A DNA stretch of 64,000 nt from Lasioglossum baleicum (Eukaryota > Arthropoda > Insecta > Hymenoptera > Halictidae): NCBI RefSeq assembly GCF_051020765.1, contig NC_134929.1:62001-126000 (forward strand), written 5' to 3'. The notes beneath the pieces were generated by a model that ran no database searches, was not told where the DNA came from, and saw only the letters and a list, made by a program, of their open reading frames with translations. Shown here piece by piece: positions 52,506 to 64,000 of this stretch (within the stretch, counting starts at the first letter, position 1; each line of letters opens with the position of its first letter). A program made the translations under genes and the position numbers.

Positions 52506-54365
52506 GTTTTTAAACTCATTTTGCTCGAATATCTTCTAAACTACTTATCCCAACGGATTTCTGTATGACAATTCCTGTAGATTTTCACATTCCGCATTAT
52601 TTATGTTATATTACTTTTTTTCGTACAATCCACGGTTGCCGAGAAAATTGAGAAAACGTTGTTTTTAAACTCATTTTGCTCGAATATCTTCTAAACTACT
52701 TATCCCAACGGATTTCTGTATGACAATTCCTGTAGATTTTCACATTCCGCATTATTTATGTTATATTACTTTTTTTCGTACAATCCACGGTTGCCGAGAA
52801 AATTGAGAAAACGTTGTTTTTTAACTCATTTTGCTCGAATATCTTCTAAACTACTTATCCCACCGCATTTCTGTATGACAATTCCTGTAGATTTTCACAT
52901 TCCGCATTTTTTATGTCACATTACTTTTTTTCGTACAATCCACGGTTCCCGAGAAAATTGAGAAAACGTTGTTTTTAAACTCATTTTGCTCGAATATCTT
53001 CTAAACTACTTATCCCACCGCATTTCTGTTTCACTATCCCTGTAGATTTTCACATTCCGCATTATTTATGTTATATTACTATTTTTCTTACAACCCACGG
53101 TTCCCGTGAAAATTGAGAAAACGTGGTTTTTAAACTCATTTTGCTCGAATATCTTCTAAACTACTTATCCCACCGCATTTCTCTTTGACAATTCCTGTAT
53201 ATTTTCACGTTCCGCATTATTTATGTTATATTACTTTTTTTCTTACAGCCCACGGTTGCCGAGAAAATTCAGAAAACGTTGTTTTTAAACTCATTTTGCT
53301 CGAATATCTTCTAAACTACTTATCCCACCGCATTTCTGTTTGACAATTCCTGTAGATTTTCAAATTCCGCATTATTTATGTTATATTACTATTTTTCTTA
53401 CAACCCACGGTTCCCGTGAAAATTGAGAAATCGTGGTTTTTAAACTCATTTTGCTCGAATATCTTCTAAACTACTTATCCCACCGCATTTCTGTTTGACA
53501 ATTCCTGTAGATTTTCACATACCGCATTATTTATGTTATATTACGTTTATTCTTACAACCCACGGTTCCCGAGAAAATTGAGAAAACGTTGTTTTTACAC
53601 TCATTTTGCTCGAATATCTTCTAAACTACTTATCCCAACGGATTTCTGTATGACAATTCCTGTAGATTTTCACATTCCGCATTATTTATGTTATATTACG
53701 TTTATTCTTACAACCCACGGTTCCCGAGAAAATTGAGAAAACGTTGTTTTTAAACTCATTTTGCTCGAATATCTTCTAAACTACTTATCCCAACGGATTT
53801 CTGTATGACAATTCCTGTAGATTTTCACATTCCGCATTATTTATGTTATATTACTCTTTTTCGTGCAATCCACGGTTGCCGAGAAAATTGAGAAAACGTT
53901 GTTTTTAAACTCATTTTGCTCGAATATCTTCTAAACTACTTATCCCACCGCATTTCTGTTTGACAATTCCTGTAGATTTTCACATACCGCATTATTTATG
54001 TTATATTACTATTTTTCTTACAACCCACGGTTCCCGAGAAAATTGAGAAAACGTTGTTTTTAAACTCATTTTGCTCGAATATCTTCTAAACTACTTATCC
54101 CAACGGATTTCTGTATGACAATTCCTGTAGATTTTCACATTCCGCATTATTTATGTTATATTACTTTTTTTCGTACAATCCACGGTTGCCGAAAAAATTG
54201 AGAAAACGTTGTTTTTTAACTCATTTTGCTCGAATATCTTCTAAACTACTTATCCCACCGCATTTCTGTTTCACTATTCCTGTAGATTTTCACATTCCGC
54301 ATTATTTATGTTATATTACTATTTTTCTTACAACCCACGGTTCCCGTGAAAATTGAGAAAACGTG
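52506..54365. repeat. 1860-bp tandem duplication, copy 2 (12 monomers)
   Basis: Direct continuation of copy 1. Identity ends where the array goes on into N (CTCTTTGAC) near 54415 instead of the ACGGATTT V unit found at the equivalent point after copy 1. Confidence 0.92.
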
Positions 54366-57288
54366 GTTTTTAAACTCATTTTGCTCGAATATCTTCTAAA
54401 CTACTTATCCCACCGCATTTCTCTTTGACAATTCCTGTATATTTTCACGTTCCGCATTATTTATGTTATATTACTTTTTTTCTTACAGCCCACGGTTGCC
54501 GAGAAAATTGAGAAAACGTTGTTTTTAAACTCATTTTGCTCGAATATCTTCTAAACTACTTATCCCACCGCATTTCTGTTTGACAATTCCTGTAGATTTT
54601 CAAATTCCGCATTATTTATGTTATATTACTATTTTTCTTACAACCCACGGTTCCCGTGAAAATTGAGAAATCGTTGTTTTCAAACTCATTTTGCTCGAAT
54701 ATCTTCTAAACTACTTATCCCACCGCATTTCTCTTTGACAATTCCTGTAGATTTTCACATTCCGCATTATTTATGTTATATTACTATTTTTCTTACAACC
54801 CACGGTTCCCGTGAAAATTGAGAAAACGTGGTTTTTAAACTCATTTTGCTCGAATATCTTCTAAACTACTTATCCCACCGCATTTCTCTTTGACAATTCC
54901 TGTATATTTTCACGTTCCGCATTATTTATGTTATATTACTTTTTTTCTTACAGCCCACGGTTGCCGAGAAAATTGAGAAAACGTTGTTTTTAAACTCATT
55001 TTGCTCGAATATCTTCTAAACTACTTATCCCACCGCATTTCTGTTTGACAATTCCTGTAGATTTTCAAATTCCGCATTATTTATGTTATATTACTATTTT
55101 TCTTACAACCCACGGTTCCCGTGAAAATTGAGAAATCTTGGTTTTTAAACTCATTTTGCTCGAATATCTTCTAAACTACTTATCCCACCGCATTTCTGTT
55201 TGACAATTCCTGTAGATTTTCACATACCGCATTATTTATGTTATATTACGTTTATTCTTACAACCCACGGTTCCCGAGAAAATTGAGAAAACGTTGTTTT
55301 TAAACTCATTTTGCTCGAATATCTTCTAAACTACTTATCCCAACGGATTTCTGTATGACAATTCCTGTAGATTTTCACATTCCGCATTATTTATGTTATA
55401 TTACTCTTTTTCGTGCAATCCACGGTTGCCGAGAAAATTGAGAAAACGTTGTTTTTAAACTCATTTTGCTCGAATATCTTCTAAACTACTAATCCCATCG
55501 CATTTCTCTTTGACAATTCCTGTAGATTTTCACATTCCGCATCTTTTATGTCATATTACTTTTCTCGTACATCCCACGGTTCCCGAGAAAATTGAGAAAA
55601 CGTTGTTTTTAAACTCATTTTGCTCGAATATCTTCTAAACTACTTATCCCACCGCATTTCTGTTTGACAATTCCTGTAGATTTTCACATACCGCATTATT
55701 TATGTTATATTACTATTTTTCTTACAACCCACGGTTCCCGTGAAAATTGAGAAAACGTGGTTTTTAAACTCATTTTGCTCGAATATCTTCTAAACTACTT
55801 ATCCCACCGCATTTCTCTTTGACAATTCCTGTATATTTTCACGTTCCGCATTATTTATGTTATATTACTTTTTTTCTTACAGCCCACGGTTGCCGAGAAA
55901 ATTGAGAAAACGTTGTTTTTAAACTCATTTTGCTCGAATATCTTCTAAACTACTTATCCCACCGCATTTCTGTTTGACAATTCCTGTAGATTTTCAAATT
56001 CCGCATTATTTATGTTATATTACTATTTTTCTTACAACCCACGGTTCCCGTGAAAATTGAGAAATCGTGGTTTTTAAACTCATTTTGCTCGGATATCTTC
56101 TAAACTACTTATCCCACCGCATTTCTGTTTGACAATTCCTGTAGATTTTCACATACCGCATTATTTATGTTATATTACGTTTATTCTTACAACCCACGGT
56201 TCCCGAGAAAATTGAGAAAACGTTGTTTTTAAACTCATTTTGCTCGAATATCTTCTAAACTACTTATCCCAACGGATTTCTGTATGACAATTCCTGTAGA
56301 TTTTCACATTCCGCATTATTTATGTTATATTACTCTTTTTCGTGCAATCCACGGTTGCCGAGAAAATTGAGAAAACGTTGTTTTTAAACTCATTTTGCTC
56401 GAATATCTTCTAAACTACTTATCCCACCGCATTTCTCTTTGACAATTCCTGTAGATTTTCACATTCCGCATCTTTTATGTCATATTACTTTTTTCGTACA
56501 TCCCACGGTTCCCGAGAAAATTGAGAAAACGTTGTTTTTAAACTCATTTTGCTCGAATATCTTCTAAACTACTTATCCCACCGCATTTCTGTTTGACAAT
56601 TCCTGTAGATTTTCACATACCGCATTATTTATGTTATATTACGTTTATTCTTACAACCCACGGTTCCCGAGAAAATTGAGAAAACGTTGTTTTTAAACTC
56701 ATTTTGCTCGAATATCTTCTAAACTACTTATCCCAACGGATTTCTGTATGACAATTCCTGTAGATTTTCACATTCCGCATTATTTATGTTATATTACTTT
56801 TTTTCATGTAATCCACGGTTGCCGAGAAAATTGAGAAAACGTTGTTTTTAAACTCATTTTGCTCGAATATCTTCTAAACTACTAATCCCACCGCATTTCT
56901 CTTTGACAATTCCTGTAGATTTTCACATTCCGCATCTTTTATGTCATATTACTTTTCTCGTACATCCCACGGTTCCCGAGAAAATTGAGAAAACGTTGTT
57001 TTTAAACTCATTTTGCTCGAATATCTTCTAAACTACTTATCCCACCGCATTTCTGTTTGACAATTCCTGTAGATTTTCACATACCGCATTATTTATGTTA
57101 TATTACGTTTTTTCTTACAACCCACGGTTCCCGAGAAAATTGAGAAAACGTTGTTTTTAAACTCATTTTGCACGAATATCTTCTAAACTACTTATCCCAC
57201 CGCATTTCTCTTTGACAATTCCTGTAGATTTTCACATTCCGCATCTTTTATGTCATATTACTTTTTTCGTACAACCCACGGTTCCCGT

Positions 57289-59818
57289 GAAAATTGAGAA
57301 AACGTTGTTTTTAAACTCATTTTGCTCGAATATCTTCTAAACTACTTATCCCAACGGATTTCTGTATGACAATTCCTGTAGATTTTCACATTCCGCATTA
57401 TTTATGTTATATTACTTTTTTTCGTACAATCCACGGTTGCCGAGAAAATTGAGAAAACGTTGTTTTTAAACTCATTTTGCTCGAATATCTTCTAAACTAC
57501 TTATCCCACCGCATTTCTCTTTGACAATTCCTGTAGATTTTCACATTCCGCATCTTTTATGTCATATTACTTTTTTCGTACATCCCACGGTTCCCGAGAA
57601 AATTGAGAAAACGTTGTTTTTAAACTCATTTTGCTCGAATATCTTCTAAACTACTTATCCCACCGCATTTCTGTTTCACTATTCCTGTAGATTTTCACAT
57701 TCCGCATTATTTATGTTATATTACTATTTTTCTTACAACCCACGGTTCCCGTGAAAATTGAGAAAACGTGGTTTTTAAACTCATTTTGCTCGAATATCTT
57801 CTAAACTACTTATCCCACCGCATTTCTGTCTGACAATTCCTGTAGATTTTCACATACCGCATTATTTATGTTATATTACTATTTTTCTTACAACCCACGG
57901 TTCCCGAGAAAATTGAGAAAACGTTGTTTTTAAACTCATTTTGCTCGAATATCTTCTAAACTACTTATCCCAACGGATTTCTGTATGACAATTCCTGTAG
58001 ATATTCACATTCCGCATTATTTATGTTATATTACTTTTTTTCGTACAATCCACGGTTGCCGAGAAAATTGAGAAAACGTTGTTTTTAAACTCATTTTGCT
58101 CGAATATCTTCTAAACTACTTATCCCAACGGATTTCTGTATGACAATTCCTGTAGATTTTCACATTCCGCATTATTTATGTTATATTACTTTTTTTCGTA
58201 CAATCCACGGTTGCCGAGAAAATTGAGAAAACGTTGTTTTTTAACTCATTTTGCTCGAATATCTTCTAAACTACTTATCCCACCGCATTTCTGTATGACA
58301 ATTCCTGTAGATTTTCACATTCCGCATTATTTATGTTATATTACTATTTTTCTTACAACCCACGGTTCCCGAGAAAATTGAGAAAACGTTGTTTTTAAAC
58401 TCATTTTGCTCGAATATCTTCTAAACTACTTATCCCAACGGATTTCTGTATGACAATTCCTGTAGATTTTCACATTCCGCATTATTTATGTTATATTACT
58501 TTTTTTCGTACAATCCACGGTTGCCGAGAAAATTGAGAAAACGTTGTTTTTAAACTCATTTTGCTCGAATATCTTCTAAACTACTTATCCCACCGCATTT
58601 CTGTTTCACTATCCCTGTAGATTTTCACATTCCGCATTATTTATGTTATATTACTATTTTTCTTACAACCCACGGTTCCCGTGAAAATTGAGAAAACGTG
58701 GTTTTTAAACTCATTTTGCTCGAATATCTTCTAAACTACTTATCCCACCGCATTTCTCTTTGACAATTCCTGTATATTTTCACGTTCCGCATTATTTATG
58801 TTATATTACTTTTTTTCTTACAGCCCACGGTTGCCGAGAAAATTCAGAAAACGTTGTTTTTAAACTCATTTTGCTCGAATATCTTCTAAACTACTTATCC
58901 CACCGCATTTCTGTTTGACAATTCCTGTAGATTTTCAAATTCCGCATTATTTATGTTATATTACTATTTTTCTTACAACCCACGGTTCCCGTGAAAATTG
59001 AGAAATCGTGGTTTTTAAACTCATTTTGCTCGAATATCTTCTAAACTACTTATCCCACCGCATTTCTGTTTGACAATTCCTGTAGATTTTCACATACCGC
59101 ATTATTTATGTTATATTACGTTTATTCTTACAACCCACGGTTCCCGAGAAAATTGAGAAAACGTTGTTTTTACACTCATTTTGCTCGAATATCTTCTAAA
59201 CTACTTATCCCAACGGATTTCTGTATGACAATTCCTGTAGATTTTCACATTCCGCATTATTTATGTTATATTACGTTTATTCTTACAACCCACGGTTCCC
59301 GAGAAAATTGAGAAAACGTTGTTTTTAAACTCATTTTGCTCGAATATCTTCTAAACTACTTATCCCAACGGATTTCTGTATGACAATTCCTGTAGATTTT
59401 CACATTCCGCATTATTTATGTTATATTACTCTTTTTCGTGCAATCCACGGTTGCCGAGAAAATTGAGAAAACGTTGTTTTTAAACTCATTTTGCTCGAAT
59501 ATCTTCTAAACTACTTATCCCACCGCATTTCTGTTTGACAATTCCTGTAGATTTTCACATACCGCATTATTTATGTTATATTACTATTTTTCTTACAACC
59601 CACGGTTCCCGAGAAAATTGAGAAAACGTTGTTTTTAAACTCATTTTGCTCGAATATCTTCTAAACTACTTATCCCAACGGATTTCTGTATGACAATTCC
59701 TGTAGATTTTCACATTCCGCATTATTTATGTTATATTACTTTTTTTCGTACAATCCACGGTTGCCGAGAAAATTGAGAAAACGTTGTTTTTTAACTCATT
59801 TTGCTCGAATATCTTCTA
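57289..59818. repeat. 4182-bp-spaced segmental repeat, copy 1
   Basis: This segment matches 61471-64000 at a constant offset of 4182 bp (27 units less three bases). Differences noticed: 58003 (A versus T) and 58784 (G versus T). It is bounded on the left by a mismatch at 57288. The right end is cut by the window. Confidence 0.88.
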
Positions 59819-61470
59819 AACTACTTATCCCACCGCATTTCTGTTTCACTATTCCTGTAGATTTTCACATTCCGCATTATTTATGTTATATTACTATTTT
59901 TCTTACAACCCACGGTTCCCGTGAAAATTGAGAAAACGTGGTTTTTAAACTCATTTTGCTCGAATATCTTCTAAACTACTTATCCCACCGCATTTCTCTT
60001 TGACAATTCCTGTATATTTTCACGTTCCGCATTATTTATGTTATATTACTTTTTTTCTTACAGCCCACGGTTGCCGAGAAAATTGAGAAAACGTTGTTTT
60101 TAAACTCATTTTGCTCGAATATCTTCTAAACTACTTATCCCACCGCATTTCTGTTTGACAATTCCTGTAGATTTTCAAATTCCGCATTATTTATGTTATA
60201 TTACTATTTTTCTTACAACCCACGGTTCCCGTGAAAATTGAGAAATCTTGGTTTTTAAACTCATTTTGCTCGAATATCTTCTAAACTACTTATCCCACCG
60301 CATTTCTGTTTGACAATTCCTGTAGATTTTCACATACCGCATTATTTATGTTATATTACGTTTATTCTTACAACCCACGGTTCCCGAGAAAATTGAGAAA
60401 ACGTTGTTTTTAAACTCATTTTGCTCGAATATCTTCTAAACTACTTATCCCAACGGATTTCTGTATGACAATTCCTGTAGATTTTCACATTCCGCATTAT
60501 TTATGTTATATTACTCTTTTTCGTGCAATCCACGGTTGCCGAGAAAATTGAGAAAACGTTGTTTTTAAACTCATTTTGCTCGAATATCTTCTAAACTACT
60601 TATCCCACCGCATTTCTCTTTGACAATTCCTGTAGATTTTCACATTCCGCATCTTTTATGTCATATTACTTTTTTCGTACATCCCACGGTTCCCGAGAAA
60701 ATTGAGAAAACGTTGTTTTTAAACTCATTTTGCTCGAATATCTTCTAAACTACTTATCCCACCGCATTTCTGTTTGACAATTCCTGTAGATTTTCACATA
60801 CCGCATTATTTATGTTATATTACGTTTATTCTTACAACCCACGGTTCCCGAGAAAATTGAGAAAACGTTGTTTTTAAACTCATTTTGCTCGAATATCTTC
60901 TAAACTACTTATCCCAACGGATTTCTGTATGACAATTCCTGTAGATTTTCACATTCCGCATTATTTATGTTATATTACTTTTTTTCATGCAATCCACGGT
61001 TGCCGAGAAAATTGAGAAAACGTTGTTTTTAAACTCATTTTGCTCGAATATCTTCTAAACTACTAATCCCACCGCATTTCTCTTTGACAATTCCTGTAGA
61101 TTTTCACATTCCGCATCTTTTATGTCATATTACTTTTCTCGTACATCCCACGGTTCCCGAGAAAATTGAGAAAACGTTGTTTTTAAACTCATTTTGCTCG
61201 AATATCTTCTAAACTACTTATCCCACCGCATTTCTGTTTGACAATTCCTGTAGATTTTCAAATTCCGCATTATTTATGTTATATTACTATTTTTCTTACA
61301 ACCCACGGTTCCCGTGAAAATTGAGAAATCTTGGTTTTTAAACTCATTTTGCTCGAATATCTTCTAAACTACTTATCCCACCGCATTTCTGTTTGACAAT
61401 TCCTGTAGATTTTCACATACCGCATTATTTATGTTATATTACGTTTATTCTTACAACCCACGGTTCCCGA

Positions 61471-64000
61471 GAAAATTGAGAAAACGTTGTTTTTAAACTC
61501 ATTTTGCTCGAATATCTTCTAAACTACTTATCCCAACGGATTTCTGTATGACAATTCCTGTAGATTTTCACATTCCGCATTATTTATGTTATATTACTTT
61601 TTTTCGTACAATCCACGGTTGCCGAGAAAATTGAGAAAACGTTGTTTTTAAACTCATTTTGCTCGAATATCTTCTAAACTACTTATCCCACCGCATTTCT
61701 CTTTGACAATTCCTGTAGATTTTCACATTCCGCATCTTTTATGTCATATTACTTTTTTCGTACATCCCACGGTTCCCGAGAAAATTGAGAAAACGTTGTT
61801 TTTAAACTCATTTTGCTCGAATATCTTCTAAACTACTTATCCCACCGCATTTCTGTTTCACTATTCCTGTAGATTTTCACATTCCGCATTATTTATGTTA
61901 TATTACTATTTTTCTTACAACCCACGGTTCCCGTGAAAATTGAGAAAACGTGGTTTTTAAACTCATTTTGCTCGAATATCTTCTAAACTACTTATCCCAC
62001 CGCATTTCTGTCTGACAATTCCTGTAGATTTTCACATACCGCATTATTTATGTTATATTACTATTTTTCTTACAACCCACGGTTCCCGAGAAAATTGAGA
62101 AAACGTTGTTTTTAAACTCATTTTGCTCGAATATCTTCTAAACTACTTATCCCAACGGATTTCTGTATGACAATTCCTGTAGATTTTCACATTCCGCATT
62201 ATTTATGTTATATTACTTTTTTTCGTACAATCCACGGTTGCCGAGAAAATTGAGAAAACGTTGTTTTTAAACTCATTTTGCTCGAATATCTTCTAAACTA
62301 CTTATCCCAACGGATTTCTGTATGACAATTCCTGTAGATTTTCACATTCCGCATTATTTATGTTATATTACTTTTTTTCGTACAATCCACGGTTGCCGAG
62401 AAAATTGAGAAAACGTTGTTTTTTAACTCATTTTGCTCGAATATCTTCTAAACTACTTATCCCACCGCATTTCTGTATGACAATTCCTGTAGATTTTCAC
62501 ATTCCGCATTATTTATGTTATATTACTATTTTTCTTACAACCCACGGTTCCCGAGAAAATTGAGAAAACGTTGTTTTTAAACTCATTTTGCTCGAATATC
62601 TTCTAAACTACTTATCCCAACGGATTTCTGTATGACAATTCCTGTAGATTTTCACATTCCGCATTATTTATGTTATATTACTTTTTTTCGTACAATCCAC
62701 GGTTGCCGAGAAAATTGAGAAAACGTTGTTTTTAAACTCATTTTGCTCGAATATCTTCTAAACTACTTATCCCACCGCATTTCTGTTTCACTATCCCTGT
62801 AGATTTTCACATTCCGCATTATTTATGTTATATTACTATTTTTCTTACAACCCACGGTTCCCGTGAAAATTGAGAAAACGTGGTTTTTAAACTCATTTTG
62901 CTCGAATATCTTCTAAACTACTTATCCCACCGCATTTCTCTTTGACAATTCCTGTATATTTTCACTTTCCGCATTATTTATGTTATATTACTTTTTTTCT
63001 TACAGCCCACGGTTGCCGAGAAAATTCAGAAAACGTTGTTTTTAAACTCATTTTGCTCGAATATCTTCTAAACTACTTATCCCACCGCATTTCTGTTTGA
63101 CAATTCCTGTAGATTTTCAAATTCCGCATTATTTATGTTATATTACTATTTTTCTTACAACCCACGGTTCCCGTGAAAATTGAGAAATCGTGGTTTTTAA
63201 ACTCATTTTGCTCGAATATCTTCTAAACTACTTATCCCACCGCATTTCTGTTTGACAATTCCTGTAGATTTTCACATACCGCATTATTTATGTTATATTA
63301 CGTTTATTCTTACAACCCACGGTTCCCGAGAAAATTGAGAAAACGTTGTTTTTACACTCATTTTGCTCGAATATCTTCTAAACTACTTATCCCAACGGAT
63401 TTCTGTATGACAATTCCTGTAGATTTTCACATTCCGCATTATTTATGTTATATTACGTTTATTCTTACAACCCACGGTTCCCGAGAAAATTGAGAAAACG
63501 TTGTTTTTAAACTCATTTTGCTCGAATATCTTCTAAACTACTTATCCCAACGGATTTCTGTATGACAATTCCTGTAGATTTTCACATTCCGCATTATTTA
63601 TGTTATATTACTCTTTTTCGTGCAATCCACGGTTGCCGAGAAAATTGAGAAAACGTTGTTTTTAAACTCATTTTGCTCGAATATCTTCTAAACTACTTAT
63701 CCCACCGCATTTCTGTTTGACAATTCCTGTAGATTTTCACATACCGCATTATTTATGTTATATTACTATTTTTCTTACAACCCACGGTTCCCGAGAAAAT
63801 TGAGAAAACGTTGTTTTTAAACTCATTTTGCTCGAATATCTTCTAAACTACTTATCCCAACGGATTTCTGTATGACAATTCCTGTAGATTTTCACATTCC
63901 GCATTATTTATGTTATATTACTTTTTTTCGTACAATCCACGGTTGCCGAGAAAATTGAGAAAACGTTGTTTTTTAACTCATTTTGCTCGAATATCTTCTA
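61471..64000. repeat. 4182-bp-spaced segmental repeat, copy 2 (cut by window end)
   Basis: Second copy of the segment at 57289. It includes the X-D-V-K run, the rare hybrid of a GTATGAC start with a CTTAC/GAG end, and the N with TTCAG followed by two P units. The left flanks differ: cassette-type R at copy 1, O-P at copy 2. Confidence 0.88.

Larger units (their letters stand above)
3655..64000. repeat. 155-bp satellite DNA array, about 389 tandem monomers
   Basis: The whole interval is one head-to-tail array with a 155-bp period, all monomers in the same orientation, continuing past the right edge. Segment lengths between matching points divide into 155-bp units with deficits of only a few bases, because a minority of monomers are 153-156 bp, mostly through changes in T runs. 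A reference monomer (5454-5608) is about 33% GC. No transposon, gene or unrelated spacer interrupts the array in over 60 kb. Variation is not random: linked diagnostic bases define about 20 monomer classes in a recurring order. I do not recognise the family by name. Confidence 0.98.
44963..64000. repeat. Array domain II: about 123 monomers, different higher-order organisation
   Basis: No C, F, G or H units were found. K, V and P units carrying ACGGATTTCTGTATG become frequent, and the L-X-N-O-P series recurs at short spacing. The K unit in the tract D-K-L-X-N occurs at about 46.2 and 47.3 kb (1084 bp apart). Cassette-like runs O-P-Q-R-P-S-T-U recur at about 48.7-49.9 and 55.9-57.2 kb, and a shorter N-O-P-Q-R-P-S-T run at about 60.0-61.2 kb. 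P-class units carry a TTTTTACACTC variant seen only here. Recent duplications of 1860 and 4182 bp lie in this domain. Confidence 0.8.

Noticed and set aside
3655..64000. CRISPR array or bacterial tandem repeat
   Set aside because: There are no unique spacers; repeat units are contiguous 155-bp monomers, and the neighbouring element is an animal retrotransposon.
3655..64000. Telomeric repeats such as TTAGG within the array
   Set aside because: No tandem run of a telomere-type motif was seen.

Overview
The window comes from a metazoan genome, most likely an arthropod and plausibly an insect. BEL/Pao retrotransposons are confined to animals and this pol reads like the arthropod ones; the species cannot be named from sequence alone. 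Only one protein-coding unit is present. The rest is satellite DNA.

Bases 1-3654 hold the 3' part of a BEL/Pao LTR retrotransposon: an uninterrupted pol frame (reverse transcriptase, RNase H, integrase, C-terminal DUF5641-like tail) entering from the left edge and stopping at 2931, a 19-base A tract at 3006-3024, and a candidate 3' LTR at 3025-3654 (TG...CA). Immediately after the LTR, in mid-monomer and without any degenerate transition, the satellite begins. The simplest reading is a young element inserted inside the array.

Bases 3655-64000 are one uninterrupted head-to-tail array of an AT-rich satellite (about 33% GC in a reference monomer) with a 155-bp unit, about 389 copies. Monomers fall into about 20 recognisable classes set by linked diagnostic bases. 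I label them A, B, C, D, E, F, G, H, K, L, N, O, P, Q, R, S, T, U, V, W, X; the letters are mine and a prime marks a minor variant. Their order is a nested higher-order repeat. In domain I (3655-44962) a diverse 11-monomer 'cassette' N-O-P-Q-R-P-S-T-U-V-W, complete or cut down, alternates with 'core' blocks of A-H, K and L monomers. Successive cassettes start 24, 55, 67 and 56 monomers apart. In domain II (44963-64000) classes C, F, G and H disappear, the A'CGG' subtypes of K, V and P expand, and very recent segmental duplications are visible: an apparently perfect 1860-bp tandem duplication and a 4182-bp-spaced repeat with two mismatches seen over 2530 bp.

No tRNA, rRNA, CRISPR or cellular gene was recognised. 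The biological interest is the array architecture: giant nested higher-order repeats, identifiable crossover-junction monomers, an abrupt change of organisation at about 44.96 kb, a strongly conserved 44-bp window in every monomer, and a datable retrotransposon insertion. A centromeric or pericentromeric role is plausible but is inference only.
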